Source of the DNA: DATBJG01 sp963790545
GTDB taxonomy: Bacteria; Acidobacteriota; Vicinamibacteria; Vicinamibacterales; JAMQPK01
Length of the DNA stretch: 64,000 bases
Direction: 5' to 3'
Assembly (NCBI GenBank): GCA_963790545.1
Contig: CAWBPA010000021.1
Location: 62,001-126,000 of the forward strand
The notes under the pieces were generated by a model, which saw nothing but the letters and a program-made list of their open reading frames with translations, did not search any database and had not been told where the DNA came from. Below, in pieces: positions 8,352 through 16,711 of this stretch; the first letter of the stretch is position 1; each line of letters begins with the position of its first letter. Both the position numbers and the translations under genes were made by a program.

Positions 8352-8654
8352 ATGGTGGTGAAAATCACGCCGAACGACAAGGGGAATCCGCCCGGCAAGC
8401 TGGCGGACGCGGAGCTGCATTTCGGCTCAGGCGAGCTCGAGGGGCTGAAGCTGATCGGATTTGGCATTTGGGAGCGACGAAATGGCAACGGGCGCAACGT
8501 CACGTTCCCCGCTCGCCAGTACTCAGTCAACGGCGAGCGGAGGAGCTTCGCGTTGCTTCGTCCTGTGGTCGATGTCACCGCGCAGGACCGTGTGCGTCAG
8601 CTCATTCTCGACGCGTACCAGGACTACGAGGCGCGAACGGCGGTCGCGACCTAG
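8352..8654 (+). CDS. Small conserved-looking protein, faintly SpoVG-like
   Basis: A 100-residue soluble protein with no signal peptide or membrane segment. It starts at an ATG at 8352 with GAGAGGA a few bases upstream. The middle reads like a small beta-rich domain (LIGFGIWERRNGNGRNVTFP, then a helix RVRQLILDAYQDYE). The layout of a beta sheet, an IW/FP core and a terminal helix recalls SpoVG-type proteins, but no signature residue proves it. Codon choice matches neighbouring genes, so it is probably real. About 200 bases of featureless sequence separate it from acpS, and it converges on the radical SAM gene. Function unknown. Confidence 0.7.
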   Translation: MVVKITPNDKGNPPGKLADAELHFGSGELEGLKLIGFGIWERRNGNGRNVTFPARQYSVNGERRSFALLRPVVDVTAQDRVRQLILDAYQDYEARTAVAT

Positions 8655-8672
8655 GGCAACAGCAACGTGCTG

Positions 8673-10418
8673 CTACTGAACAACAGGCAGGAGACGGGCG
8701 TTTTCGGCCTGGCGCTTGGGAGGGAGCGTCCACTCCTCTCGGAGGCCCTTGGCGAATTCGTTCTCGAAGAACGTCTTCTTCATGCCACCGTCGATGATGT
8801 CCCAGGGCAGCACCGAATCGGACCGCCGATCGCGAAAGATGTAGAAATCGGCATCGACGCCGGTATCGGCCGTGGCGCGTCGCCAGTTGCCACCGTTGGC
8901 CTCCGCCTCGACGATTGCGGGCGCGACCCGACGATCGCCCAGGGACAGCAGGGCCTGATAGTAGGAATGGCGTTCAGATTTGATCGTGAAATACACGTTG
9001 TCGATGCCAGACACGAGCTCACGCAGATGTCGCATCTTCCCCTCGGTGACGGCCAGCGCCTCCATCGGCAACCATTGATACGCGGTTCCGGGCTTCGGTA
9101 CGAGGGGATTGACGCTGGCGACGATTCGACCCACGTACCCGCGCGGGCGGGCGTGCGTCATCATGATCGACTTCATCTCGAGGGTCAGGTCGCGGATGGC
9201 AACCAGGTCCTCGGTTGACTCGGTGGGAAGGCCAATCATGTAGTAGAGCTTGAGGTTCTCCACGCCGTTGGCGAAAAGGAGCTCCGTTCGATCGAGAATC
9301 TCATCGTTCGTCACGGTCTTGTTGATGACGCGGCGAAGCCGGTCGGACCCTGTCTCGGGCGCAATCGTCAGGGTTCGCTCACCGCTCTCTCGCAGGAGCC
9401 GTACGATTGGCTGTGTCAGATCGTCGAGCCGTAGCGACGCGGGGCTGATCGAATAGCCCATGGCGACCAGCCGGCGCAGAATCTCCTCGATGTCAGGGTG
9501 GTCACAGAGCGCGATGGAGACGAGACCAATGCGGTTGGCATGCGGCCGCGCGGCTTCGGCCCGCGCGAGGATGCTCTCGGTTGGAAATGCGCGGACCGGC
9601 AGATAGTTGTACCCAGCCCAGCAGAAGCGGCACAGGTTGGCACAACCTCGAACCACTTCGATGAGAAGCCGGGAACCAAACTCAGTGTCTGGCGTGAAGA
9701 TCGAGGTGGCAGGAGGCTCGACTGCTTCGGTCGTTCGCAATGCGGCCTTCCTGACCGTTTTCGGTGCCCCTGTTCCTGCCTTTGGTACGAACTCCGCGAT
9801 TGTGCCGTCCTGCTGGTACCGGACATCGTAAAGGGCTGGGATGTAAAAGCCGGTCACCTTCGCCAACCCGCGCAAGACATCGTCACGGTCGTCGGTGGCA
9901 CGAAGCGCTTCCACAAAAGAGGAGACGAGAACTTCGCCCTCGCCCGCCGCTACGACGTCGACAAACAGAGCGAGGGGTTCGGGATTCACGAACGTAATCG
10001 CGCCGCCAAGGAGAACCAGCGGGTGCCTGGCCGTTCGATCGGCCGCATAGATTGGAAGACGCGCCAACCGCAGCATGGACACGACGTTGGTGTAATCCCA
10101 TTCGAAGGAGACGGAAAACGCGAAGACGTCAAAATCGGCCACCGGCGTTTGCGACTCGAGCGTCCTGAGCGGCACCCCGTTCGCAAGCTGCGCCTGCAGC
10201 TCCTGTTTGGGAGGCAGAAAGACGCGCTCGCACACGACCTGCTCGTCCGCGTTGAAGAGTTGGTAGACCGTCTGGAAGCCGAGGTTCGACATGCCGACGA
10301 AGTAGGTGTTCGGAAAAGCCAGAGCGACCCGAAGCCGACCGCCGTGCGGCTTTCGGATGAACCCGACCTCTTTCGCAAGCGTCGTTTGCGCCTTCTCGCG
10401 CGCTTCCCAAGCCTTCAT
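8673..10418 (-). CDS. B12-binding radical SAM protein (TIGR03960-like)
   Basis: The N-terminal half looks like a cobalamin-binding/Rossmann-like domain (VALAFPNTYFVGMSNLGFQT). The radical SAM core follows with the iron-sulfur motif CANLCRFC (CxxxCxxC) near residue 270, then PETGSDRLRRVINK and a C-terminal accessory region. It matches the family of uncharacterised B12-binding radical SAM proteins found near rRNA and cell-growth genes. The partner DUF2344 protein is not visible nearby. The ATG at 10418 is chosen because the upstream alternative is a TTG at 10469 with no ribosome site. It lies downstream of ftsZ on the same strand, separated by a 363-base insert. Confidence 0.88.
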   Translation of the reverse strand: MKAWEAREKAQTTLAKEVGFIRKPHGGRLRVALAFPNTYFVGMSNLGFQTVYQLFNADEQVVCERVFLPPKQELQAQLANGVPLRTLESQTPVADFDVFAFSVSFEWDYTNVVSMLRLARLPIYAADRTARHPLVLLGGAITFVNPEPLALFVDVVAAGEGEVLVSSFVEALRATDDRDDVLRGLAKVTGFYIPALYDVRYQQDGTIAEFVPKAGTGAPKTVRKAALRTTEAVEPPATSIFTPDTEFGSRLLIEVVRGCANLCRFCWAGYNYLPVRAFPTESILARAEAARPHANRIGLVSIALCDHPDIEEILRRLVAMGYSISPASLRLDDLTQPIVRLLRESGERTLTIAPETGSDRLRRVINKTVTNDEILDRTELLFANGVENLKLYYMIGLPTESTEDLVAIRDLTLEMKSIMMTHARPRGYVGRIVASVNPLVPKPGTAYQWLPMEALAVTEGKMRHLRELVSGIDNVYFTIKSERHSYYQALLSLGDRRVAPAIVEAEANGGNWRRATADTGVDADFYIFRDRRSDSVLPWDIIDGGMKKTFFENEFAKGLREEWTLPPKRQAENARLLPVVQ

Positions 10419-10524
10419 GTTGAGTCTCGACCACAGACCTGTGCCTGACGCTGATCCCTCCGTGTGCAACCTGAGGCTCAGACGCCGGCGATCCAGAGTG
10501 CCGTGGATCTATTTAGTGTATCAC

Positions 10525-10792
10525 CGCAGCTGCCAGACGGCAGCATGCAGACGACAAATCAACCGAAACCAGGGGAGCCCATATGTCCGTGAAGAACTAT
10601 CGGGATCTCATCGCGTGGCAAAAGGCGATGGACCTGTGCGAGGTTGAGACAGAAATATTGATCGTGACTAGGCTCGCGGGTCTTCGCCGAACACGATCGG
10701 CACGCCAGTAAAACACTACGACATCTTCCGGCAGCCCGCCGCCGTCCTGCCAGCTGCCGTCTGCCTGCTGTCGTCTGCCTGCTATCTCTGCG
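10525..10792. repeat. Inverted word arrays flanking a gene relic
   Basis: The left flank 10525-10556 contains CAGACGGCAG and GCAGACGAC on the plus strand. The right flank 10741-10792, read on the minus strand, starts with the same CCGCAG and contains GCAGACGAC and GCAGACGGCAG copies. The two flanks are therefore inverted relative to each other and enclose the four-helix-bundle relic. The right flank runs up to the ftsZ stop codon (TAG, 10782-10784). The layout recalls rRNA intervening sequences, which also carry S23 genes between complementary ends. Confidence 0.55.
10583..10711 (+). pseudogene. Relic of four-helix-bundle (S23/IVP family) gene
   Basis: An ATG with AGGGGAG upstream opens a frame beginning MSVKNYRDLIAWQKAMDLCE. 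This is the conserved N-terminus of the four-helix-bundle family related to the 23S rRNA intervening-sequence protein (normally about 120 residues, typically K-x-Y-R-D-L-x-x-W-Q-K-A-M). After about 20 residues the match is lost and the frame stops at residue 42, so some 80 residues are missing. The remaining 30 bases to the right flank show no continuation in another frame. It is best read as an internally deleted gene. Confidence 0.7.
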
Positions 10793-12062
10793 GTCTCAAG
10801 AACGCCGGAACGTCAAACGGCGAATCGAGCTCCGACGTCAGCTCGGTGAAACTCGCTGCAACCTGCGCAGGGATTCCCCTGCCTGCCGACGCTGGTGGCG
10901 CCGGCAAATCGAGTCCCACACGACGTGAGATTGAAAGTCGTCCGGAATCGGTGATCGCATCGCGATCTTTGAGACGTGCCGCATAGTTCTGGAGATCAAC
11001 AGGTGTTTGAACGACCGGGGTATCAGCGGCCACCGAGCGCCCCGGAATGTCGAATCCAGTCGCGATCACCGTTACCTTGACCTCACCGTGAATCTTCGGA
11101 TCCACAACGGCGCCAAAGATGATGTTCGCTTCCTCGTGAGCCGCCTCCTGAATGAGAGACGATGCTTCGCTCACTTCGAGCAACGACATGTCGGGACCGC
11201 CAGTCACGTTGATGATGACGCCTCGCGCGCCATCGACCGAGGCGCCCTCGAGCAACGGGCTCGAGATGGCCGCCTTGGCGGCTTCAATCGTGCGATTGTC
11301 GCCCGAACGGATCCCGGTTCCCATCATGGCGACGCCCATACCGGCCATGATGGTCTTCACATCGGCGAAGTCCAGGTTGATGAGGCCCGGCACCAGAATC
11401 AGATCCGAGATGCCCTGAATCGCCTGCCGCAGGACATCGTCTGCCGTAGAGAACGCGTCGGTGAGCGACGTGTTGCGGTCGATAATCGACAACAACCGCT
11501 CGTTGGGGATCGTAATCACGGTATCGACGCATTCACGGAGAGCTTCGAGACCGCGTTCTGCCGCAAGTGCGCGCCGCTTGCCCTCGAACTTGAACGGCTT
11601 GGTGACAACCGCAATGGTCAGCGCACCCAACTCGCTCGCCAGACTTGCAATGACAGGTGCGGCACCCGTTCCGGTGCCACCGCCGAGCCCGGTGGTCACA
11701 AAGACCATGTCGGCGCCGGTCAGGGACTGGATGAGACCATCGGTGTCCTCCAGGGCAGCTTCGCGCCCTACGTCAGGATCGGCGCCCGCCCCCAGGCCTT
11801 TCGTCAGTTTCGCGCCGATCTGGATTCGGACTGGCGCCGGATTGACCTGAAGCGCCTGCACGTCGGTATTGGCGACGATGAACTCGACTCCTTCGAGGCC
11901 AACCGTCACCATGCGGTTGACGGCGTTGCTGCCGCCGCCACCAACGCCGATGACTTTGATGCGTGCGCCAGCCTTGGTGTCGTCAGCCAACGCAAGTCTG
12001 AGCGGCACTTTCCCGGTCTTGGCCGTGGCGCCGCCGTTTCTGTCTTGTGTGTCTGGCATCAT
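10782..12062 (-). CDS. ftsZ: Cell division protein FtsZ
   Basis: Tubulin-like GTPase that polymerises into the division ring. GTP-binding motifs GVGGGGSNAVNRM near the N-terminus and GGGTGTGAAP, plus the T7-side VITIPNERLL, are all present. The C-terminus ends with a conserved tail peptide (DSPFDVPAFLRPQR) that binds FtsA. There are two adjacent ATGs (12062, 12059) and a third at 12071. GGGAGG at 12064-12069 lies so close that the exact start is uncertain, and 12062 is used here. It is the last gene of the dcw cluster, 28 bases after ftsA. Confidence 0.96.
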   Translation of the reverse strand: MMPDTQDRNGGATAKTGKVPLRLALADDTKAGARIKVIGVGGGGSNAVNRMVTVGLEGVEFIVANTDVQALQVNPAPVRIQIGAKLTKGLGAGADPDVGREAALEDTDGLIQSLTGADMVFVTTGLGGGTGTGAAPVIASLASELGALTIAVVTKPFKFEGKRRALAAERGLEALRECVDTVITIPNERLLSIIDRNTSLTDAFSTADDVLRQAIQGISDLILVPGLINLDFADVKTIMAGMGVAMMGTGIRSGDNRTIEAAKAAISSPLLEGASVDGARGVIINVTGGPDMSLLEVSEASSLIQEAAHEEANIIFGAVVDPKIHGEVKVTVIATGFDIPGRSVAADTPVVQTPVDLQNYAARLKDRDAITDSGRLSISRRVGLDLPAPPASAGRGIPAQVAASFTELTSELDSPFDVPAFLRPQR

Positions 12063-12090
12063 GCCTCCCATAAGGTTCCCGGTACGTGTA

Positions 12091-13326
12091 TTAGAAAAAC
12101 TCTCTGAAAAGTCCGCGCAGCCGTCCGGCCACACGACCGAACGCACCTGCACCGACCAGCCGGGGGCTTTCGCTGATGTGATTCCGCTGCGCGTACTGAA
12201 CGAGGCCGACCGCCGTGGCGAGCGTCGGAGTATTGACGTGGTCCGAAAGTCCGCCGGCGCTCGAAGGCGAGCCACGTCGGATCGGCAGATCGAAAATCTG
12301 TTCCGCGATTTCTGGCATCCCTTCCAGAATCGCGCCGCCGCCCGTGATGACGATGCCGGAATTCAACGACCGCTCGTATCCGGCGCGCCGGATCTCGTCC
12401 CAGGCTTGATGGAAGATCTCTTCTGCGCGTGGTTGCAGGATCTCCGACAGAATCCGCCGCGCCATGACGCGTGGTCGCCGACCGCCGACACTTGCCACCT
12501 CAATCGTTTCTTCTTCGTCAATCAGCGACGAAAGACAACAGCCCGCACGTCGCTTGATCTTTTCCGCATCCGGGATGGGGGTACGAAGACCAACGGCAAT
12601 ATCGTTGGTGAAGTGATCGCCACCGATCCCGAGCACGGCCGTATGCCATAAACTCCCGCGCTCGAAGATAGCCAGGTCGGTTGTCCCGCCGCCCACATCC
12701 AGCAGCGCCACACCGAGATCCTTCTCGTCGGCGGTCAGCACCGATTCGCTGGCGGCCAACTGGGACACGACCGTATCCGCCACCGAAATGCCTGCACGAT
12801 TGACGCAAGCGACCAGATTCTGCGTGGCCGATACGGCACCGGTGACGATGTGGACGTTGACCTCCAGGCGGGCGCCAGTCATGCCAACCGGCGCGCCCAC
12901 CCCGTCTTGCTCGTCGATGACGAAGTCCTGGGGCAGAACGTGCAGGATTTCACGACCTGTCGGCAACGCGACCGCTCTGGCCGCTTCAATGGCTCGACGT
13001 ACATCATCACGCGTGATTTCCCGGTTCTTGCCGGCCACGGCAATCACGCCACGACTGTTGAATCCTTTGATGTGCGGACCCGAGATGGTCAGATGCACCG
13101 AGTCGATTTCAACGCCTGCCATCAGTTCGGCATCCTCGATGGCTTTCTTGATCGACTCGACCGCACTCTCGAGGTTGATGACCGCGCCACGTCGGATCCC
13201 TCGGGATTCTGCCTCGCCAAGACCGATGATCTCGACGGTGCCGTCATCCATCATCTCGCCGACAATCGCGGCGATCTTGGACGTTCCCACGTCGAGTCCT
13301 ACGAGATACCGCTCTTTATGGCCCAC
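12091..13326 (-). CDS. ftsA: Cell division protein FtsA
   Basis: Actin-like ATPase that tethers FtsZ to the membrane. The 411-residue protein begins MGHKERYLVGLDVGTSKIAA, the phosphate-1 motif of the actin/Hsp70 fold. It has the phosphate-2 motif LLDVGGGTTDLAIF and the adenosine motif VITGGGAILEGM. The C-terminus (GRLRGLFREFF) is a short amphipathic helix, the expected membrane-targeting sequence. It lies between ftsQ (20-base gap) and ftsZ (28-base gap). Confidence 0.95.
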   Translation of the reverse strand: MGHKERYLVGLDVGTSKIAAIVGEMMDDGTVEIIGLGEAESRGIRRGAVINLESAVESIKKAIEDAELMAGVEIDSVHLTISGPHIKGFNSRGVIAVAGKNREITRDDVRRAIEAARAVALPTGREILHVLPQDFVIDEQDGVGAPVGMTGARLEVNVHIVTGAVSATQNLVACVNRAGISVADTVVSQLAASESVLTADEKDLGVALLDVGGGTTDLAIFERGSLWHTAVLGIGGDHFTNDIAVGLRTPIPDAEKIKRRAGCCLSSLIDEEETIEVASVGGRRPRVMARRILSEILQPRAEEIFHQAWDEIRRAGYERSLNSGIVITGGGAILEGMPEIAEQIFDLPIRRGSPSSAGGLSDHVNTPTLATAVGLVQYAQRNHISESPRLVGAGAFGRVAGRLRGLFREFF

Positions 13327-13346
13327 ACGTCCTCCGCAGTTGGCCG

Positions 13347-14168
13347 CTACCTGCTGCGCCCGGCCTCGACTGGCCGCACGTAGACGCGCTGGTCGAAGCG
13401 CAGATCCACGTAGTCGATGTCCGGTACTCGCTCTCGGAGTGCTGCCGACAGCTCGAGATACGACTGCAAGCGCTCGAGGAAATCCTCTCGTCCGAGCTTG
13501 ATGACCGCCGGGTCTCCTTCGAGAATGACCGCAGCGCTGTACGGATCTGTCACGTCCACTTCGGAAATCCGGTCGGCAATGTCCCGCCGCGACAACGACG
13601 AGAGTACCCGCGCCGCCAGTTCGGCCCGCTCCACGTTCACGGCAAACTCCTGAGTGGCTCCTGGACTGACCAACCCCCGAATGATCGGCAAGTCAATTTC
13701 GCGATAGGCCGGCCCGTATTCATCGATCACGACCCCGCCCGGATCGACCAGGTACAGCCGGTCGCCGATCCTCGAGATGCCGAGCGGCCGGCGCTCGACG
13801 ATTGCCACCTCGACAGTCGACGGCAGGATTCGACGAACCGTGGCATCTTCGATCCACGAGGACCGCAGCAAACGACGTCGCCACTCAGCGAGATCCATCG
13901 TCAGGATGTGGTGCCCCTTGAGCCCTTCGAGGAGCGTAATGACGTCCTCGGTCGACAACCTGCTGTTGTCGCGAACGTTGATGTGGCGTACACGCAGCAG
14001 GCTCGTTTGATCCAGGAAGGCAACCGCGCGGTACGCGGCAAACACCACCACGGCACCGATGAGAACGAACCGCAACAGCCGCCAGCCGCGTTGTCTTCGA
14101 CCCCGCTTACGTCCGGGCTTGACGTGCACCCGGCGAAACCGCTTGTCAGAAGGTGCTGACACTTTCAT
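13347..14168 (-). CDS. ftsQ: Cell division protein FtsQ/DivIB
   Basis: Bitopic divisome protein that recruits FtsL-FtsB. A basic cytoplasmic N-terminus (KPGRKRGRRQRG) precedes one membrane segment (LLRFVLIGAVVVFAAYRAVA, about residues 31-50). The POTRA domain begins at VRHINVRDNSRLSTEDVITL and the FtsQ domain follows. The ATG at 14168 (MKVSAPSD) gives 273 residues. The frame is open further upstream only because it overlaps murC, which ends 11 bases before this start. Confidence 0.92.
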   Translation of the reverse strand: MKVSAPSDKRFRRVHVKPGRKRGRRQRGWRLLRFVLIGAVVVFAAYRAVAFLDQTSLLRVRHINVRDNSRLSTEDVITLLEGLKGHHILTMDLAEWRRRLLRSSWIEDATVRRILPSTVEVAIVERRPLGISRIGDRLYLVDPGGVVIDEYGPAYREIDLPIIRGLVSPGATQEFAVNVERAELAARVLSSLSRRDIADRISEVDVTDPYSAAVILEGDPAVIKLGREDFLERLQSYLELSAALRERVPDIDYVDLRFDQRVYVRPVEAGRSR

Positions 14169-14178
14169 GGATGGTGTC

Positions 14179-15585
14179 TCATGTGCGCCCACCGAGCGCG
14201 TCGAGCACCTTCGGTCCCCAGGCCCCAATGGAACCAGCGCCCAGCATGAGGACCAGATCACCTGATTTCGCCGTCGCAACGACATGAGCGGGGACGTCCG
14301 ACAGAGACCGGATCACCCGCACCGCAGGCTGGCCGCCCGCCCTGACGGCAGCAGCCAGCGCATCGACGGTCACCCCGGGGATAGGATCCTCGCCCGCCGA
14401 ATAGATGTCCGTCAGCACCACCTCGTCAGCATCCGCGAGCGCCGCCCCAAAGTTGCCAAGTTGCTGCTCGGTCCGCGTGTATCGGTGAGGCTGGAAGACT
14501 ACGAGCAGCCGCGCAGGATGCAGGGCCTTGGCCGCGGTCATGACCGCGGCAATTTCGGTGGGATGATGGCCGTAGTCATCGATCACCGTGACGCCTCGGG
14601 CGTTGCCCAGCACCTGGAACCGTCGCTCCACGCCCCTGAACTCCTCGAGCGCTCTCGCCACGGTCTCGAAAGGAACACCCAGCTCGGTCGCAACCGCTAC
14701 CGCGGCCAGCGCGTTCTGGAGATTGTGCCGGCCGGGTACCGACAGACGAAGGTCTCCCATGACCAGATCCGCGATTCGGTTCGTCTGGCCCTCGACCTGC
14801 CGTCTGCGGACGGAACACGTGGCGCGAAGGCCATCGAGGACAACGCCTACTCCGGCAAATTCGGCCTCTGTCTCGAGGCCATACGTCACGACACGCCGCG
14901 TCAGTCTGCTCCTGATGGCGTGCAGCGTCGGATCGTTCGCACACAATACGACGGCGCCATAGAACGGCACCTTATTGGCAAAGTCGACAAACGCCTGTTG
15001 CAGGTCCTCGAAGCTTTGATACGCCTCGATGTGCTCGTGGTCGATGTTGGTGATGACCGCCAGAGTCGGCGACAGTTTGAGAAACGAGCGATCGCTCTCG
15101 TCGGCTTCAGCCACCATCCATTGACCCTGGCCCAGCCGCGCATTGCTTCCAAAGGTACTGAGGCGACCACCAATGACCGCAGTGGGATCAAGTCCTGCTC
15201 GTTCGAGGGCCAGGGCAATCATCGAGGTCGTCGTGGTCTTGCCGTGGGCGCCCGCCACGGCAATGCCGGATCGAAGCCTCATCAACTCGGCCAGCATTTC
15301 CGCTCGCGGAATGACCGGAACGTGACGCCGCTGGGCTTCCAGGACCTCGGGGTTCGTGGACCGTACGGCAGAGGACACCACGACCACGTCGGCGTGACCG
15401 ACGTGCGCCGCCGCATGGCCGTAATGCATCTGCACACCAAGCGCGGCCAGACGGTCGGTGACCGGGGTCTGTTGAAGATCCGATCCGCTGACGCTGTGTC
15501 CGAGGTTCACCAGAAGCTCCGCTATGCCGCTCATGCCACTGCCGCCTGCACCGATCAGATGAATCCGCCGCGTTCTTCCGAGCAT
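14179..15585 (-). CDS. murC: UDP-N-acetylmuramate--L-alanine ligase MurC
   Basis: Adds L-alanine to UDP-MurNAc, the first amino acid of the peptidoglycan stem. It has the N-terminal nucleotide-sugar motif IHLIGAGGSGMSGIAELL, the ATP site GAHGKTTTTSM, the central EADESDRSFLKLSP segment and the C-terminal DDYGHHPTE. The 468-residue length is normal. No murB or ddl lies between it and ftsQ, unlike in many dcw clusters. Confidence 0.96.
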   Translation of the reverse strand: MLGRTRRIHLIGAGGSGMSGIAELLVNLGHSVSGSDLQQTPVTDRLAALGVQMHYGHAAAHVGHADVVVVSSAVRSTNPEVLEAQRRHVPVIPRAEMLAELMRLRSGIAVAGAHGKTTTTSMIALALERAGLDPTAVIGGRLSTFGSNARLGQGQWMVAEADESDRSFLKLSPTLAVITNIDHEHIEAYQSFEDLQQAFVDFANKVPFYGAVVLCANDPTLHAIRSRLTRRVVTYGLETEAEFAGVGVVLDGLRATCSVRRRQVEGQTNRIADLVMGDLRLSVPGRHNLQNALAAVAVATELGVPFETVARALEEFRGVERRFQVLGNARGVTVIDDYGHHPTEIAAVMTAAKALHPARLLVVFQPHRYTRTEQQLGNFGAALADADEVVLTDIYSAGEDPIPGVTVDALAAAVRAGGQPAVRVIRSLSDVPAHVVATAKSGDLVLMLGAGSIGAWGPKVLDALGGRT

Positions 15586-15618
15586 GGTTGAGTGAGGGGA
15601 CTCGTTCGTCCCACCCGG

Positions 15619-16706
15619 TCAGCCGCCGCCCGCAAGTTTCAGCGCGTGGTCCACGATTCGCGCCGCCGCCTCTGGCCGCGCCAGTCGCGCGGCCGCCTCT
15701 CCCATTCGTCCCCGCCGCGCAGGATCCCCGACCAGCGCCAGGATTTGATCGGCCAACCGATCGCCGGTCAGATCCCGCTGATCGATCACCTCGACGGCCC
15801 CTTCACGCCGCAGCTCTTCCGCGTTCTTCCGCTGGTGATCGTCGGTGGCTGTCGGAAGTGGTATCAAAATCGCCGCGCGCCCTGCTGCGGTGAGCTCGGC
15901 CAATGTCGTCGCACCCGCGCGGCACACAAGCAGGTCGGCACTCTCTCATTTCACGATCCATTTCATAAAAGAAGGGCTCGACGCGCGCGTCGAGACCGGA
16001 CCGTCGAAATGCCTCGCGGACTGATCTCCAGGTCTTTCTCGCCCGTCTGATGGACCCACTGGCACCGGGACCCTGCGGCCGCCAGTCGAGGCAACGCGTC
16101 TACCATAGCCATATTGATGGCGTGCGCCCCTTGCGACCCTCCGAACACCAGAACCTTCGTCATGTCGGCAGAAGATGTCCGAGCTGGTTCCCTCGCGCTG
16201 TCAAGGAACTCGGCTCGGACCGGGTTGCCGGCCACGAAAGCTTTGCCACGAAAGAACGGCAGCGATGCCTCATAGGTCACCGCCGCGGCATCGACGACAG
16301 CCCCAAGCCATCGATTGGTAAGGCCCGGCATCGCGTTCTGCTCGAGCACCATCGTGGGAATCCGTCGCAACGCCGCGACCAGCACGAGCGGGCCGGAACT
16401 GTATCCACCGACTCCAATCACCAGGTGCGGCTGACGACGCGAAATAACACCCCAGGCGTCCATCAGACCGAGCGGCACCAATGCCAATCCCTTCAGGCGA
16501 CCACCAATGCCTTTGCCCTTGAGCCCGCCGCTGCGGATGACGTCCAGCGGGAATCCCTCGCGGGGAACCACCCGCGCTTCGATGCCTGCGGCCGTTCCAG
16601 CAAACGACACGACGGTATCGGGCTGCCGAGCCAGAAACTCTCGCGCGACCGCGATACCGGGATACAGATGTCCTCCGGTCCCGCCTCCAGCGATCACGAT
16701 GCGCAT
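15619..16706 (-). CDS. murG: UDP-GlcNAc transferase MurG (two apparent frameshifts)
   Basis: Adds GlcNAc to lipid I to make lipid II at the inner membrane face. The ATG at 16706 opens with MRIVIAGGGTGGHLYPGIAV, the family's glycine-rich N-terminus. The donor-site part (HQTGEKDLEI, then CRAGATTLAELTAAGRAAIL) lies in three different frames. One break is near 16018-16026, after GEKDLEI. The other is in the GAGAGAG run near 15940-15947, where restoring one GA dinucleotide recovers EMRESADLLVCRAGA exactly. With both repaired the protein is about 360 residues, as expected. Because murG is usually single-copy and essential, consensus errors are likelier than a dead gene. Confidence 0.9.
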
Positions 16707-16711
16707 CGTCG

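Noticed and set aside
10419..10469. TTG start for the radical SAM gene at 10469
   Set aside because: The 17 extra residues are not family-like and no ribosome site is seen; the ATG at 10418 is better.
11007..12107. 366-residue plus-strand frame opposite ftsZ
   Set aside because: Shadow frame; composition is atypical and ftsZ is unambiguous.
14284..15591. 435-residue plus-strand frame opposite murC
   Set aside because: Arginine/histidine-rich shadow of a high-GC gene with no recognisable domain.
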